The notes under the pieces are model-generated. The model saw nothing but the letters and a program-made list of their open reading frames with translations. It was not told the DNA's origin and did not search any database. From Thauera propionica (GTDB taxonomy: Bacteria > Pseudomonadota > Gammaproteobacteria > Burkholderiales > Rhodocyclaceae), in assembly GCF_002245655.1 (NCBI RefSeq), contig NZ_NOIH01000002.1, forward strand, positions 62,001-126,000: DNA of 64,000 nucleotides, in the 5' to 3' direction. A program made the translations under genes and the position numbers. The first letter of the stretch is position 1, and the number at the start of each line of letters is the position of its first letter. This document shows positions 9,339 through 16,428 of this stretch, piece by piece.

Positions 9339-11127
9339 TATCGCCATTCGCGCAACTCGCGTCTCCAAGATGTACAAGATGTTCAAGTCACGCCGGGACC
9401 AGGTTATCGACCTACTCGGATTGCCTTTCTTCAAGGGACGTCATGATGAGTTCTGGGCACTGAGGGATCTCGATCTCGTGGTCCCACGCGGCGGCAAAAT
9501 CGGCATCATTGGGCACAACGGAGCAGGCAAGAGCACGCTCTTAAAGATCATTGCCGGTCAAGTCACACCAAGCTCAGGCCAGGTCGAGGTAAATGGCAGG
9601 GTTCAGGCCCTTATGGAGTTGGGAACGGGATTCCACCCAGAATTCACCGGTAGGGAGAACGTTTTCTCGGCCCTTAGCTATCAGGGCATTGTCGGTACCG
9701 CAGCGCGGAGAAGATTCGATGAGATCGTCGAATTCTCTGAACTGGAGGAATTCATCGACAACCCCGTAAAGACTTACTCGGCAGGAATGTACGCACGCCT
9801 TGCCTTTTCTGTCGCAACTGCAATAGAGCCAGAAATACTCATTATTGATGAAGTCCTCGGTGCAGGTGACGCGTACTTTGCAGGAAAATGCGTTGACCGC
9901 ATGAACGAGATAACTCGGAAAGAAGGAGCGACCATCCTCTTTGTGAGTCACGACGCCTCTTCAGTCTTGCGCCTATGCGATCGCTCAATTTGGATGAAGA
10001 AGGGCCGCTGTATCATGGACGGCCCAGCGCACGAGGTCGTAAAGGAGTATGTCGATGCAATGCGGTTCGAAACAGAACTTCGGCACCGATCCCGCGAAAT
10101 GCATCTCGGAAAGGGGACCGCTCGAGGCATCATGGCCTCAAGCGACGCATTTAAAAAATTTCTTTTTCGCTTCAAGGTTAACGGTGAGCATCCGCAACGC
10201 AGTCATCTCATACGCCGAATAACGCTCCAAAAGGGGGAATCCGCCCTATCAAGCCTAGACGTCGGCGACGCGATGGATAATGCGATTCAAGAACCCAATT
10301 ACATCATTTCCGAGAAAGATGCAACCGATTGGTCCCAACCCATCCAAGACAATGGTGGTCTTGCGCGTCTCTATTGCGACTGCCGGGGTACCGAGCAGCA
10401 CGCTCCATTCGTGCTGTCGGTCCCTGCATATCTTAGGAGCGAACTTCCGGAACTTCTATTGGTGGTAGAGGGTGATGTCGATGCGCGGGAAGAGGTTTTC
10501 GTCGAGATCTGGGATGACGCGGGTCATTACACACGTGTTGGGACACTGAATGACCAAGGCAACGGGCGATATGCTATCCCGCTATCAGACCGCGCAATCG
10601 ATGAACCGAATACGCCATCGGCTTGCAAAAGTAGTGCTGTCTCCAAAACGCAATCCCAAACGGAGGACGAATTCTCTCCAGATCGAGTACTGGCGATCAC
10701 GCAAGTAGAGTTGACCGACTCCACGGGCACATCAAAGCGCGTCTTCCCAATGGGGACAGAACTCGACGTCACGATTCACTATGAGGCATTTCGTGAGGTT
10801 AAAGATCCTGTCTTCGCGGTCACGTTCCATCGCCTCGACGGGGTGCAGATGGATCATAAGAACAGCAAGCTACTTAACTTCAACATAGGCAATGTAATGG
10901 GCACTGGCGTTGCGAAATTTTCCTTTTCGCCACTACGACTCGGCCCAGGAGACTATCTCGTTACAGTTGCAGTTTTGAAATATTTAGATATCGATAGCTG
11001 GATCGATCAACCACCCAGCTATGACCGTCACGACCGACGCTATTCATTCTCTGTTTTCTCGACTCTCCCAGGAGCAAAGAACTTAGGCGCGGTCTTCCAA
11101 GACTGCTCCTTCATCTTCACTAATTGA
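9331..11127 (+). CDS. wzt: O-antigen ABC transporter ATPase with extended C-terminal region (Wzt-type)
   Basis: The 598-aa ATPase powers the Wzm permease. The nucleotide-binding domain (1-245) has Walker A GHNGAGKST (61-69), signature YSAGMYARLAFS (149-160), Walker B EILIIDEVLGAGD (168-180) and switch His207. Residues 451-578 resemble the Wzt carbohydrate-binding domain that recognises chain ends. Between them lies an extra predicted beta-rich region (about 265-425), joined by a Ser/Gln-rich linker. Typical Wzt proteins are 400-470 aa, so the insert is unusual. Start ATG 9331 is preferred to TTG 9322. The next gene, a sulfotransferase, follows after 12 nt and may make the group this domain reads. 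Confidence 0.9.
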   Translation: MSDIAIRATRVSKMYKMFKSRRDQVIDLLGLPFFKGRHDEFWALRDLDLVVPRGGKIGIIGHNGAGKSTLLKIIAGQVTPSSGQVEVNGRVQALMELGTGFHPEFTGRENVFSALSYQGIVGTAARRRFDEIVEFSELEEFIDNPVKTYSAGMYARLAFSVATAIEPEILIIDEVLGAGDAYFAGKCVDRMNEITRKEGATILFVSHDASSVLRLCDRSIWMKKGRCIMDGPAHEVVKEYVDAMRFETELRHRSREMHLGKGTARGIMASSDAFKKFLFRFKVNGEHPQRSHLIRRITLQKGESALSSLDVGDAMDNAIQEPNYIISEKDATDWSQPIQDNGGLARLYCDCRGTEQHAPFVLSVPAYLRSELPELLLVVEGDVDAREEVFVEIWDDAGHYTRVGTLNDQGNGRYAIPLSDRAIDEPNTPSACKSSAVSKTQSQTEDEFSPDRVLAITQVELTDSTGTSKRVFPMGTELDVTIHYEAFREVKDPVFAVTFHRLDGVQMDHKNSKLLNFNIGNVMGTGVAKFSFSPLRLGPGDYLVTVAVLKYLDIDSWIDQPPSYDRHDRRYSFSVFSTLPGAKNLGAVFQDCSFIFTN

Positions 11128-11139
11128 CAAAACAGCCTC

Positions 11140-12636
11140 ATGAGCATGCAGATAGAGAGAACGGTGCTAATTGGGGGCACACCTAGCAGTGGATCGACGC
11201 TTTTGAGCGTAATGCTCGACGCTCACCCTGAGATACATTGCGGCCCCGAGATCGGGCTACTCGCAAATTCTGCCCTATACTCGGCTGATTTCAGGGCAAC
11301 AGCCCAAAATCTGTGCAAACGTCTGCAGCCACATGAGTGGCAAAAGAACGACGCGCTTGCGAATCTCGAGGCAGGGTTTTGCCCTTATGCACTCATTGAT
11401 GAATCAAACCTTGCGTCTTATGACCATAGCTTGGGTTCGGTATTGCATCTGCTCTCATATTGCGAGTCGGTGACATCCTTTCTAGAGCGCCTTTATATGA
11501 GCGCGTACTCAAGGCACGGCAAAGCCATATGGGCTGAGAAGACGCCATCTAATCTTTATGCTTTCGAGGCCTTCCTAAACCACTTCCCGGCAGGACGAGT
11601 CCTCTATGTCGTTCGCGACCCTCGCGCGGTCATTGCAAGTCTTCTCAAGCGGGGGATGAGTCTACGTCGCGCTATATCGATCTGGTTAGTTGAGGTTGCG
11701 ATATGCGAGCGACTTGCCAGTCATCCACGTGTATTGCGCGTGAAGTATGAAGAGCTGGTACAGGACACAGCGAGCACCCTCCACAGGGTAATAACATTTC
11801 TGAATGTCGCTCCAGAAATCAGCACGATGCTCCGTTACAACGAGACGTCTGATCGAATTAATAACGACACTACCCTCAAGTCCCTGGAAAGCTGGAATGC
11901 CAACCCAACACAGCCTATTACGAAGAAGGCGCTTGACGCCTGGAGAGGGGATCTTGACTCCACAACGTTGAGCATTTTGGCTCACAGTGAAGTGGTGCGC
12001 GCGCCTGATCAGATGCAGTGGGCTGAGGGCATCAGACTTTTCGACCTCGCAGCACGGCTCGGGTATGCTTTAGATCATGCGCCTGCCAGCGAGGCGGACG
12101 TATGGGAAAGGCTTATTGGCGAGCGCCTGCTTTGTATAAAGGAGCAGGTGTTCGACTCCAATGTTTTTCATGAGCGCTTTGTTGAATCGCACCCAATCCT
12201 CACGCGAAAATTGAGCGCAAACCTCTGGACGGCTGTCGTCGATGGAACAAGAGCCTCCTATGGCATTGACAGGCAGTTGCATGATGAGCTTCGGCGCGTT
12301 CGCTCAGTCTGCGACCATTGGTATCATGAGCACTCAAAAGCCAATCAAGCGTTGTCTGAAATGAGCGCCTCGAAGGATGATCTTGAGCGTCGGTTCGCAT
12401 CGATCGTCACCGAAAACGTAAGCCTCAAGGCCGAAATAGCTAAGCTTAAGTCGGTTTATACGCAGCAAAGCCCAGTAGCTGACAGCCAGAGTTCCGACAT
12501 TCTACAATTCGACGAGAAAGATTTCGCAGACGTGCGTTCTCAATTCCGCCACGAATCGACCACGATACGAGTCATCTTTAGAAGGATGCATCGTCGAATC
12601 CGAAGATTCGCGAAGCGGATTATTGATTCAATATAG
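11140..12636 (+). CDS. Sulfotransferase-family protein with C-terminal coiled coil
   Basis: A 498-aa protein whose N-terminal 300 residues look like a PAPS-dependent sulfotransferase. The 5'-phosphosulfate loop is GGTPSSGSTLL (12-22) and the 3'-phosphate segment is VVRDPRAVIASLLKRG (157-172). Residues about 380-440 have the heptad pattern of a coiled coil. The last 20 residues (477-498) form a basic amphipathic segment (RRMHRRIRRFAKR) suited to membrane contact. The acceptor is unknown; position just after wzt suggests modification of the exported polysaccharide, possibly its non-reducing end. No PAPS synthesis genes are in the window. Start could be ATG 11140 or 11146. Confidence 0.78.
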   Translation: MSMQIERTVLIGGTPSSGSTLLSVMLDAHPEIHCGPEIGLLANSALYSADFRATAQNLCKRLQPHEWQKNDALANLEAGFCPYALIDESNLASYDHSLGSVLHLLSYCESVTSFLERLYMSAYSRHGKAIWAEKTPSNLYAFEAFLNHFPAGRVLYVVRDPRAVIASLLKRGMSLRRAISIWLVEVAICERLASHPRVLRVKYEELVQDTASTLHRVITFLNVAPEISTMLRYNETSDRINNDTTLKSLESWNANPTQPITKKALDAWRGDLDSTTLSILAHSEVVRAPDQMQWAEGIRLFDLAARLGYALDHAPASEADVWERLIGERLLCIKEQVFDSNVFHERFVESHPILTRKLSANLWTAVVDGTRASYGIDRQLHDELRRVRSVCDHWYHEHSKANQALSEMSASKDDLERRFASIVTENVSLKAEIAKLKSVYTQQSPVADSQSSDILQFDEKDFADVRSQFRHESTTIRVIFRRMHRRIRRFAKRIIDSI

Positions 12637-12647
12637 AGGTATTTTCA

Positions 12648-13718
12648 ATGATTCTAATGAGAGTTGTAGGTGCGCGGCCACAGTTCATGCAGGAAATCGC
12701 TTTTCGCCACGAAGTAGATATACGAGGCTATCGCGAGATCTTAGTGCATACCGGGCAGCATTATGACGAAAAAATGAGCCAGATCTTCTTCGACGACCTA
12801 GGCATACCTAGACCCGATATCAATATTGGCGTCGGCTCTGGTAGCCATGGCCATCAGACTGGGCGCATGCTCGGGTCGCTCGACGACATTATTGAAGAGT
12901 ATCGACCCGACGTGCTCGTTGTAGACGGAGACACAAACTCAACACTAGCAGGCGCGTTAGCTGCCGCCAAGATGCACGTGCCTCTGGTACATGTAGAAGC
13001 CGGCTTACGCAGTTTTGATCGCAGAATGCCGGAAGAGGTCAATCGCGTTATTGCAGACCACCTCGCTAATCTCCTTTGCGCCCCTACACCGACCGCAGTC
13101 CGCAACCTTAGCCAAGAGGGGCTCAGCGACCATGTCGTGCTAACTGGCGACCTCATGTATGACTGCTTCATGCACTTCAGGGATCAAGCCGACAGCACAG
13201 CAATCTCCCGGTGTGGAGTAGCTGACACTGACTTTCTGCTCGCAACAGTCCATCGAGCGGAAAACACCGATAACCCTGAGCGTTTCGCAGAAATTATATC
13301 TGGACTTATGTCGCTGCCTCTCCCCGTGATCATCCCCGCTCACCCGCGGATTCGCGGTCAGCTCGAACGCATTACTAAAACGCTAATCGGACGAGATAAT
13401 CTGATCATTATTGATCCGGTTGGCTATCTCCAAATGCTTGCGCTCGAGCAACAAGCGAAATGTATTCTGACAGACTCCGGCGGAGTACAACGAGAAGCAT
13501 TCTTTGCGGGCAAGCCATCAATTATTCTCCGTGACACCACGGAATGGAGGGAGCAGATTGACAGTGGCTGGTCATATCTCTCGGGAGCGAGCGCAAGCGC
13601 TATCTCCCTTGCTTACGAATCGGTCTGTGGATGCGACATGCCGACTCAGCCCCAGATATACGGGGACGGCAAGGCGGCAGCAAAAGTCTTGACTGCCATC
13701 GAGGAGTTCCTTCGGTGA
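12648..13718 (+). CDS. UDP-HexNAc 2-epimerase family protein (WecB/WbpI-like), second copy
   Basis: A 356-aa non-hydrolysing 2-epimerase with all family motifs: VGARPQFMQE, DGDTNSTLAG, HVEAGLRSFDRRMPEE and VHRAENTD. It is a paralogue of the gene at 7365 but lies in the AT-richer part of the locus with the sulfotransferase and glycosyltransferases. It probably acts on a different sugar nucleotide, such as UDP-GlcNAc to UDP-ManNAc, or on another uronate. The following glycosyltransferase gene overlaps its stop codon. Confidence 0.85.
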   Translation: MILMRVVGARPQFMQEIAFRHEVDIRGYREILVHTGQHYDEKMSQIFFDDLGIPRPDINIGVGSGSHGHQTGRMLGSLDDIIEEYRPDVLVVDGDTNSTLAGALAAAKMHVPLVHVEAGLRSFDRRMPEEVNRVIADHLANLLCAPTPTAVRNLSQEGLSDHVVLTGDLMYDCFMHFRDQADSTAISRCGVADTDFLLATVHRAENTDNPERFAEIISGLMSLPLPVIIPAHPRIRGQLERITKTLIGRDNLIIIDPVGYLQMLALEQQAKCILTDSGGVQREAFFAGKPSIILRDTTEWREQIDSGWSYLSGASASAISLAYESVCGCDMPTQPQIYGDGKAAAKVLTAIEEFLR

Positions 13719-14740
13719 GAATCCTGCATGGCCCCCAGAATATCGGCGGCATGGCGGGGGTGCTTGCGAGGGCACAACGGCTATGTGGGATCGATGCATA
13801 CTCCTACTGCTACCCGACTGGGAACTTTCAGTACTCGGCCGATCGACTTATTCAAAGCAACGGGTCTGGCGCTCGCGCCCGAGAAATCATGGACTTTTTC
13901 CTCCACGAGGGTAGGTCTTACGACGGATTTCAGTTTTATTTCGGCTCATCTTTCGCAGGACTCAGTCTAGCTGACGTTCCCATCCTCAAGGCCTTGGGCA
14001 AAAAAGTTTACTTCTATTTTTGCGGCTGCGACGTGCGCGACAGCAAGATTACGATTCAAAAGTATAGATTTAGTGCCTGTCATCACTGCTGGCCAATGCT
14101 CTGCAGCCCTAATCGCGCCAAGGCAATTGAGGTTGCGGAACGCTATGGTGACGCCGTTTTCGTGAGCACCCCCGATCTTTTGGAGTTCGTTCCAGGCGCG
14201 GTGCTGTTGCCCCAGCCAATCGATCTCGAGATGTTCGGTCCAATTCGTGAGCAGGCTCTGCTTCGGGCCGCGACTCGATCGGCCGCGGATCCAGTCCGGG
14301 TTGTACACGCACCGTCCAGTCAAGCGATCAAGGGGACCAGATTTTTGCTTGATGCAATCGAGTCGCTCAAGAATGGAGGAGCCCATATCGAGCTCGTTCT
14401 AGTCGAAGGAAAGAGTTATGCAGAAGCGATGCGGATTTGCGCTTCGGCTGACATCGTCGTTGATCAGTTGCTTGTGGGAGCATATGGACAGTACGCCGTT
14501 GAGATGATGGCGCTCGGCAAACCAGTCGTCTGCTACATTCGCGAGGATCTTTTGAAGCATTACCCGAACGAACTCCCGATTGTCTCTGCAAACATCGAGA
14601 ACATTGCCTATGTCCTACGTGATTTGATTGATGATCGCGCAAGATGGGCTGAATTGGAGAGGCGGGGACTGGAATATGTTGAGCGCAATCACGAAAGCAC
14701 AGCTGTTGCGCGAAAGTCAATAGAGAACTATGTGAGATGA
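13715..14740 (+). CDS. Glycosyltransferase-like protein with cysteine cluster
   Basis: A 341-aa protein with an N-terminal segment VRILHGPQNIGGMAG and a C-terminal GT-B-type domain (VVHAPSSQAIKGTRF, then VVDQLLVGAYGQYAVEMMALGKPVVCY), typical of retaining glycosyltransferases that bind a nucleotide sugar. GTG 13715 is preferred because it overlaps the previous stop (GTGA) and precedes the first conserved strand. Five cysteines cluster in the middle (Cys103, 105, 122, 125, 130), which suggests a metal site or structural disulfides. Donor and acceptor are unknown. Confidence 0.7.
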   Translation: MRILHGPQNIGGMAGVLARAQRLCGIDAYSYCYPTGNFQYSADRLIQSNGSGARAREIMDFFLHEGRSYDGFQFYFGSSFAGLSLADVPILKALGKKVYFYFCGCDVRDSKITIQKYRFSACHHCWPMLCSPNRAKAIEVAERYGDAVFVSTPDLLEFVPGAVLLPQPIDLEMFGPIREQALLRAATRSAADPVRVVHAPSSQAIKGTRFLLDAIESLKNGGAHIELVLVEGKSYAEAMRICASADIVVDQLLVGAYGQYAVEMMALGKPVVCYIREDLLKHYPNELPIVSANIENIAYVLRDLIDDRARWAELERRGLEYVERNHESTAVARKSIENYVR

Positions 14741-14747
14741 GGCGCCA

Positions 14748-16178
14748 ATGAGAATTGTCATGCTCACCGACGATATACAGGTCGATCGCCGGATACTGCT
14801 TGAAGCGGAGTCGCTCCATCGCGAGGGCCACGAGATCATCCTACTCGCCGAGCATGCGGAGGGTTGTAGGGATTTCGAGCGACTAGGCAACGTCAAGGTC
14901 GAGCGGTTACGAGCTTCAGGGCCATCTCGCGAGGAGCTCGTGGTGCTGAAGGCGTTAAACTTTGTCAACAGGGGGATTGGTTTTTTTAGTTCCTTAGTAC
15001 AACGGGGACTGAGTTCTTTATCACGCCTAAGTTCCGCTTTTTTTTCTCTTATCATTCAAGCTATCCAGCGAATTGTCGGACTCTTCAGTTCCGTAGTGCA
15101 GACGGGGTTAAGTCTTTTATCACGTATAAGTTCTGTTTTTTTTTCCCTTCTCATTCGAGCAAATCAGAGAATTAGCGTCTTTTTCCTTAGAGCTATTCGC
15201 CACGCAAAGCGCCTCCCTCCGCGCGAGCAGACGATGGTTGAGCGGATAGTTTTTTACCGTGCGGATGTTATCCATGCGCACGATCTACCGCAACTTCGCG
15301 CCGGCGCTGTCGCAAAGAAGCTGCTGAAGGTACCGCTTATTTACGACGCACATGAGCTCTACCCGGAGATCGGAACCCTCACTTCGGACCAGAAGCGGGC
15401 TCTTTCTCGCCGAGAACGACGTTACGTGCGATGTGCCGATGCAGTTATTACTGTGAACAAGTACATCGCCGAGGAGATGAAGAAGCGGTACTCGATTGAC
15501 CTTCCTCACGTGATCCTCAATGCGACGAATTGGCCGACTGAACCTAGGCTGCGGGAGCATGCTGACAGGTTCCGCGAGAAGTTTCACATTCCCCTCGATC
15601 ATCGGATCGTGCTGTTCCAAGGATGGATGTCATCGCAGCGAGGGCTTCAACCAATGGTCAAGGCGATGCGCATGCTTCCCGCCGAGTTTCATCTTGTCTT
15701 CATGGGGTACGGCGAAGGGAGAGACGAGCTGATACGTATCGCACATGAAGAGGGGCTGACGTCGCGAGTTCATTTCATGGATGCTGTACCTCAGTCCGAA
15801 TTGCTCAACTGGACGAGTTCAGCTGATGTCGGCGTGATTCCTTATCAGCCGATCGATTTGAACAATTACTACTGCTCCCCAAATAAACTCTTTGAATTCA
15901 TACAAGCTGAACTGCCTATCATCGCCAACGATCTCCCGTTCTTAAGAGACGTGGTGATGGGTGAGGGCTTCGGACTCGTGCATCGTTTGGAAGAACCGTC
16001 AGACTACGCAGCGGCTGTGTCCCGCATGTTTGACGGAGACACACTTACGCGCTGTAAGGGCCAGCTGAGATCAAGAAGCTCAGAGTATTCCTGGGACAAG
16101 GAAGAGAAGATTCTGATTGAAGTGTACTCGAAGCTTTCCATAAGAGAGGACGCCTCTCCAGCGCTGCAAGCGCCTTAG
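14748..16178 (+). CDS. Glycosyltransferase family 4-like protein with internal tandem repeat
   Basis: A 476-aa glycosyltransferase related to the one at 18338 (shared starts LTDDIQVDRRILLEAESL and LTADRQIDRRILLEADSL, shared ends around CSPNKLFEFI and CTPNKLFEFI). The C-terminal half is a GT-B donor domain. The N-terminal domain contains two 33-residue repeats (78-110 and 111-143) rich in Phe, Ser and Leu, followed by a basic stretch, which add amphipathic, probably membrane-associated helices. This makes the protein longer than its 409-aa paralogue. It starts 7 nt after the previous stop. Confidence 0.8.
   Translation: MRIVMLTDDIQVDRRILLEAESLHREGHEIILLAEHAEGCRDFERLGNVKVERLRASGPSREELVVLKALNFVNRGIGFFSSLVQRGLSSLSRLSSAFFSLIIQAIQRIVGLFSSVVQTGLSLLSRISSVFFSLLIRANQRISVFFLRAIRHAKRLPPREQTMVERIVFYRADVIHAHDLPQLRAGAVAKKLLKVPLIYDAHELYPEIGTLTSDQKRALSRRERRYVRCADAVITVNKYIAEEMKKRYSIDLPHVILNATNWPTEPRLREHADRFREKFHIPLDHRIVLFQGWMSSQRGLQPMVKAMRMLPAEFHLVFMGYGEGRDELIRIAHEEGLTSRVHFMDAVPQSELLNWTSSADVGVIPYQPIDLNNYYCSPNKLFEFIQAELPIIANDLPFLRDVVMGEGFGLVHRLEEPSDYAAAVSRMFDGDTLTRCKGQLRSRSSEYSWDKEEKILIEVYSKLSIREDASPALQAP
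14979..15176 (+). repeat. 99-bp in-frame tandem duplication inside a glycosyltransferase gene
   Basis: Two copies of a 99-bp unit, 14979-15077 and 15078-15176, are recognisable at the DNA level by shared blocks such as AGTTCC and TTTATCACG at an offset of exactly 99. Each encodes 33 residues; both begin with Gly-Phe/Leu-Phe-Ser-Ser and end before the next copy. The copies have diverged, so the duplication is not recent. Confidence 0.8.
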
Positions 16179-16428
16179 TATGGCTCTTTTCCCTATCCGT
16201 TGATTAAATGCGCCTTTCTTTTAAGGGTTTTTCAAGGCGCTTTCGAAGGCGCCACTGAGCTTTAACACGAGTAGTCGGCAGTATTCTGTCGCCTAATGTG
16301 GCGAAGGGCTTGATGCACCCATCCGGGATATGAGTTTCGTGCGCTGTGTACGCACGCTGTCTTTCTACTGATAGATTCGAGTCTTTTCCAAGTAAGGATT
16401 GACTCGTTTGAGTGCGGGAGTACAAAGT
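16179..16428. other. Intergenic region with competing hairpins upstream of an amidotransferase gene
   Basis: The 250-bp gap separates two plus-strand genes. At 16210-16253 two overlapping hairpins can form but exclude each other: GCGCCTT (16210-16216) with AAGGCGC (16234-16240), and GGCGC (16236-16240) with GCGCC near 16249-16253. No U-run follows. Possibly a transcriptional break or attenuator within the cluster; no clear promoter is seen. Confidence 0.35.
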
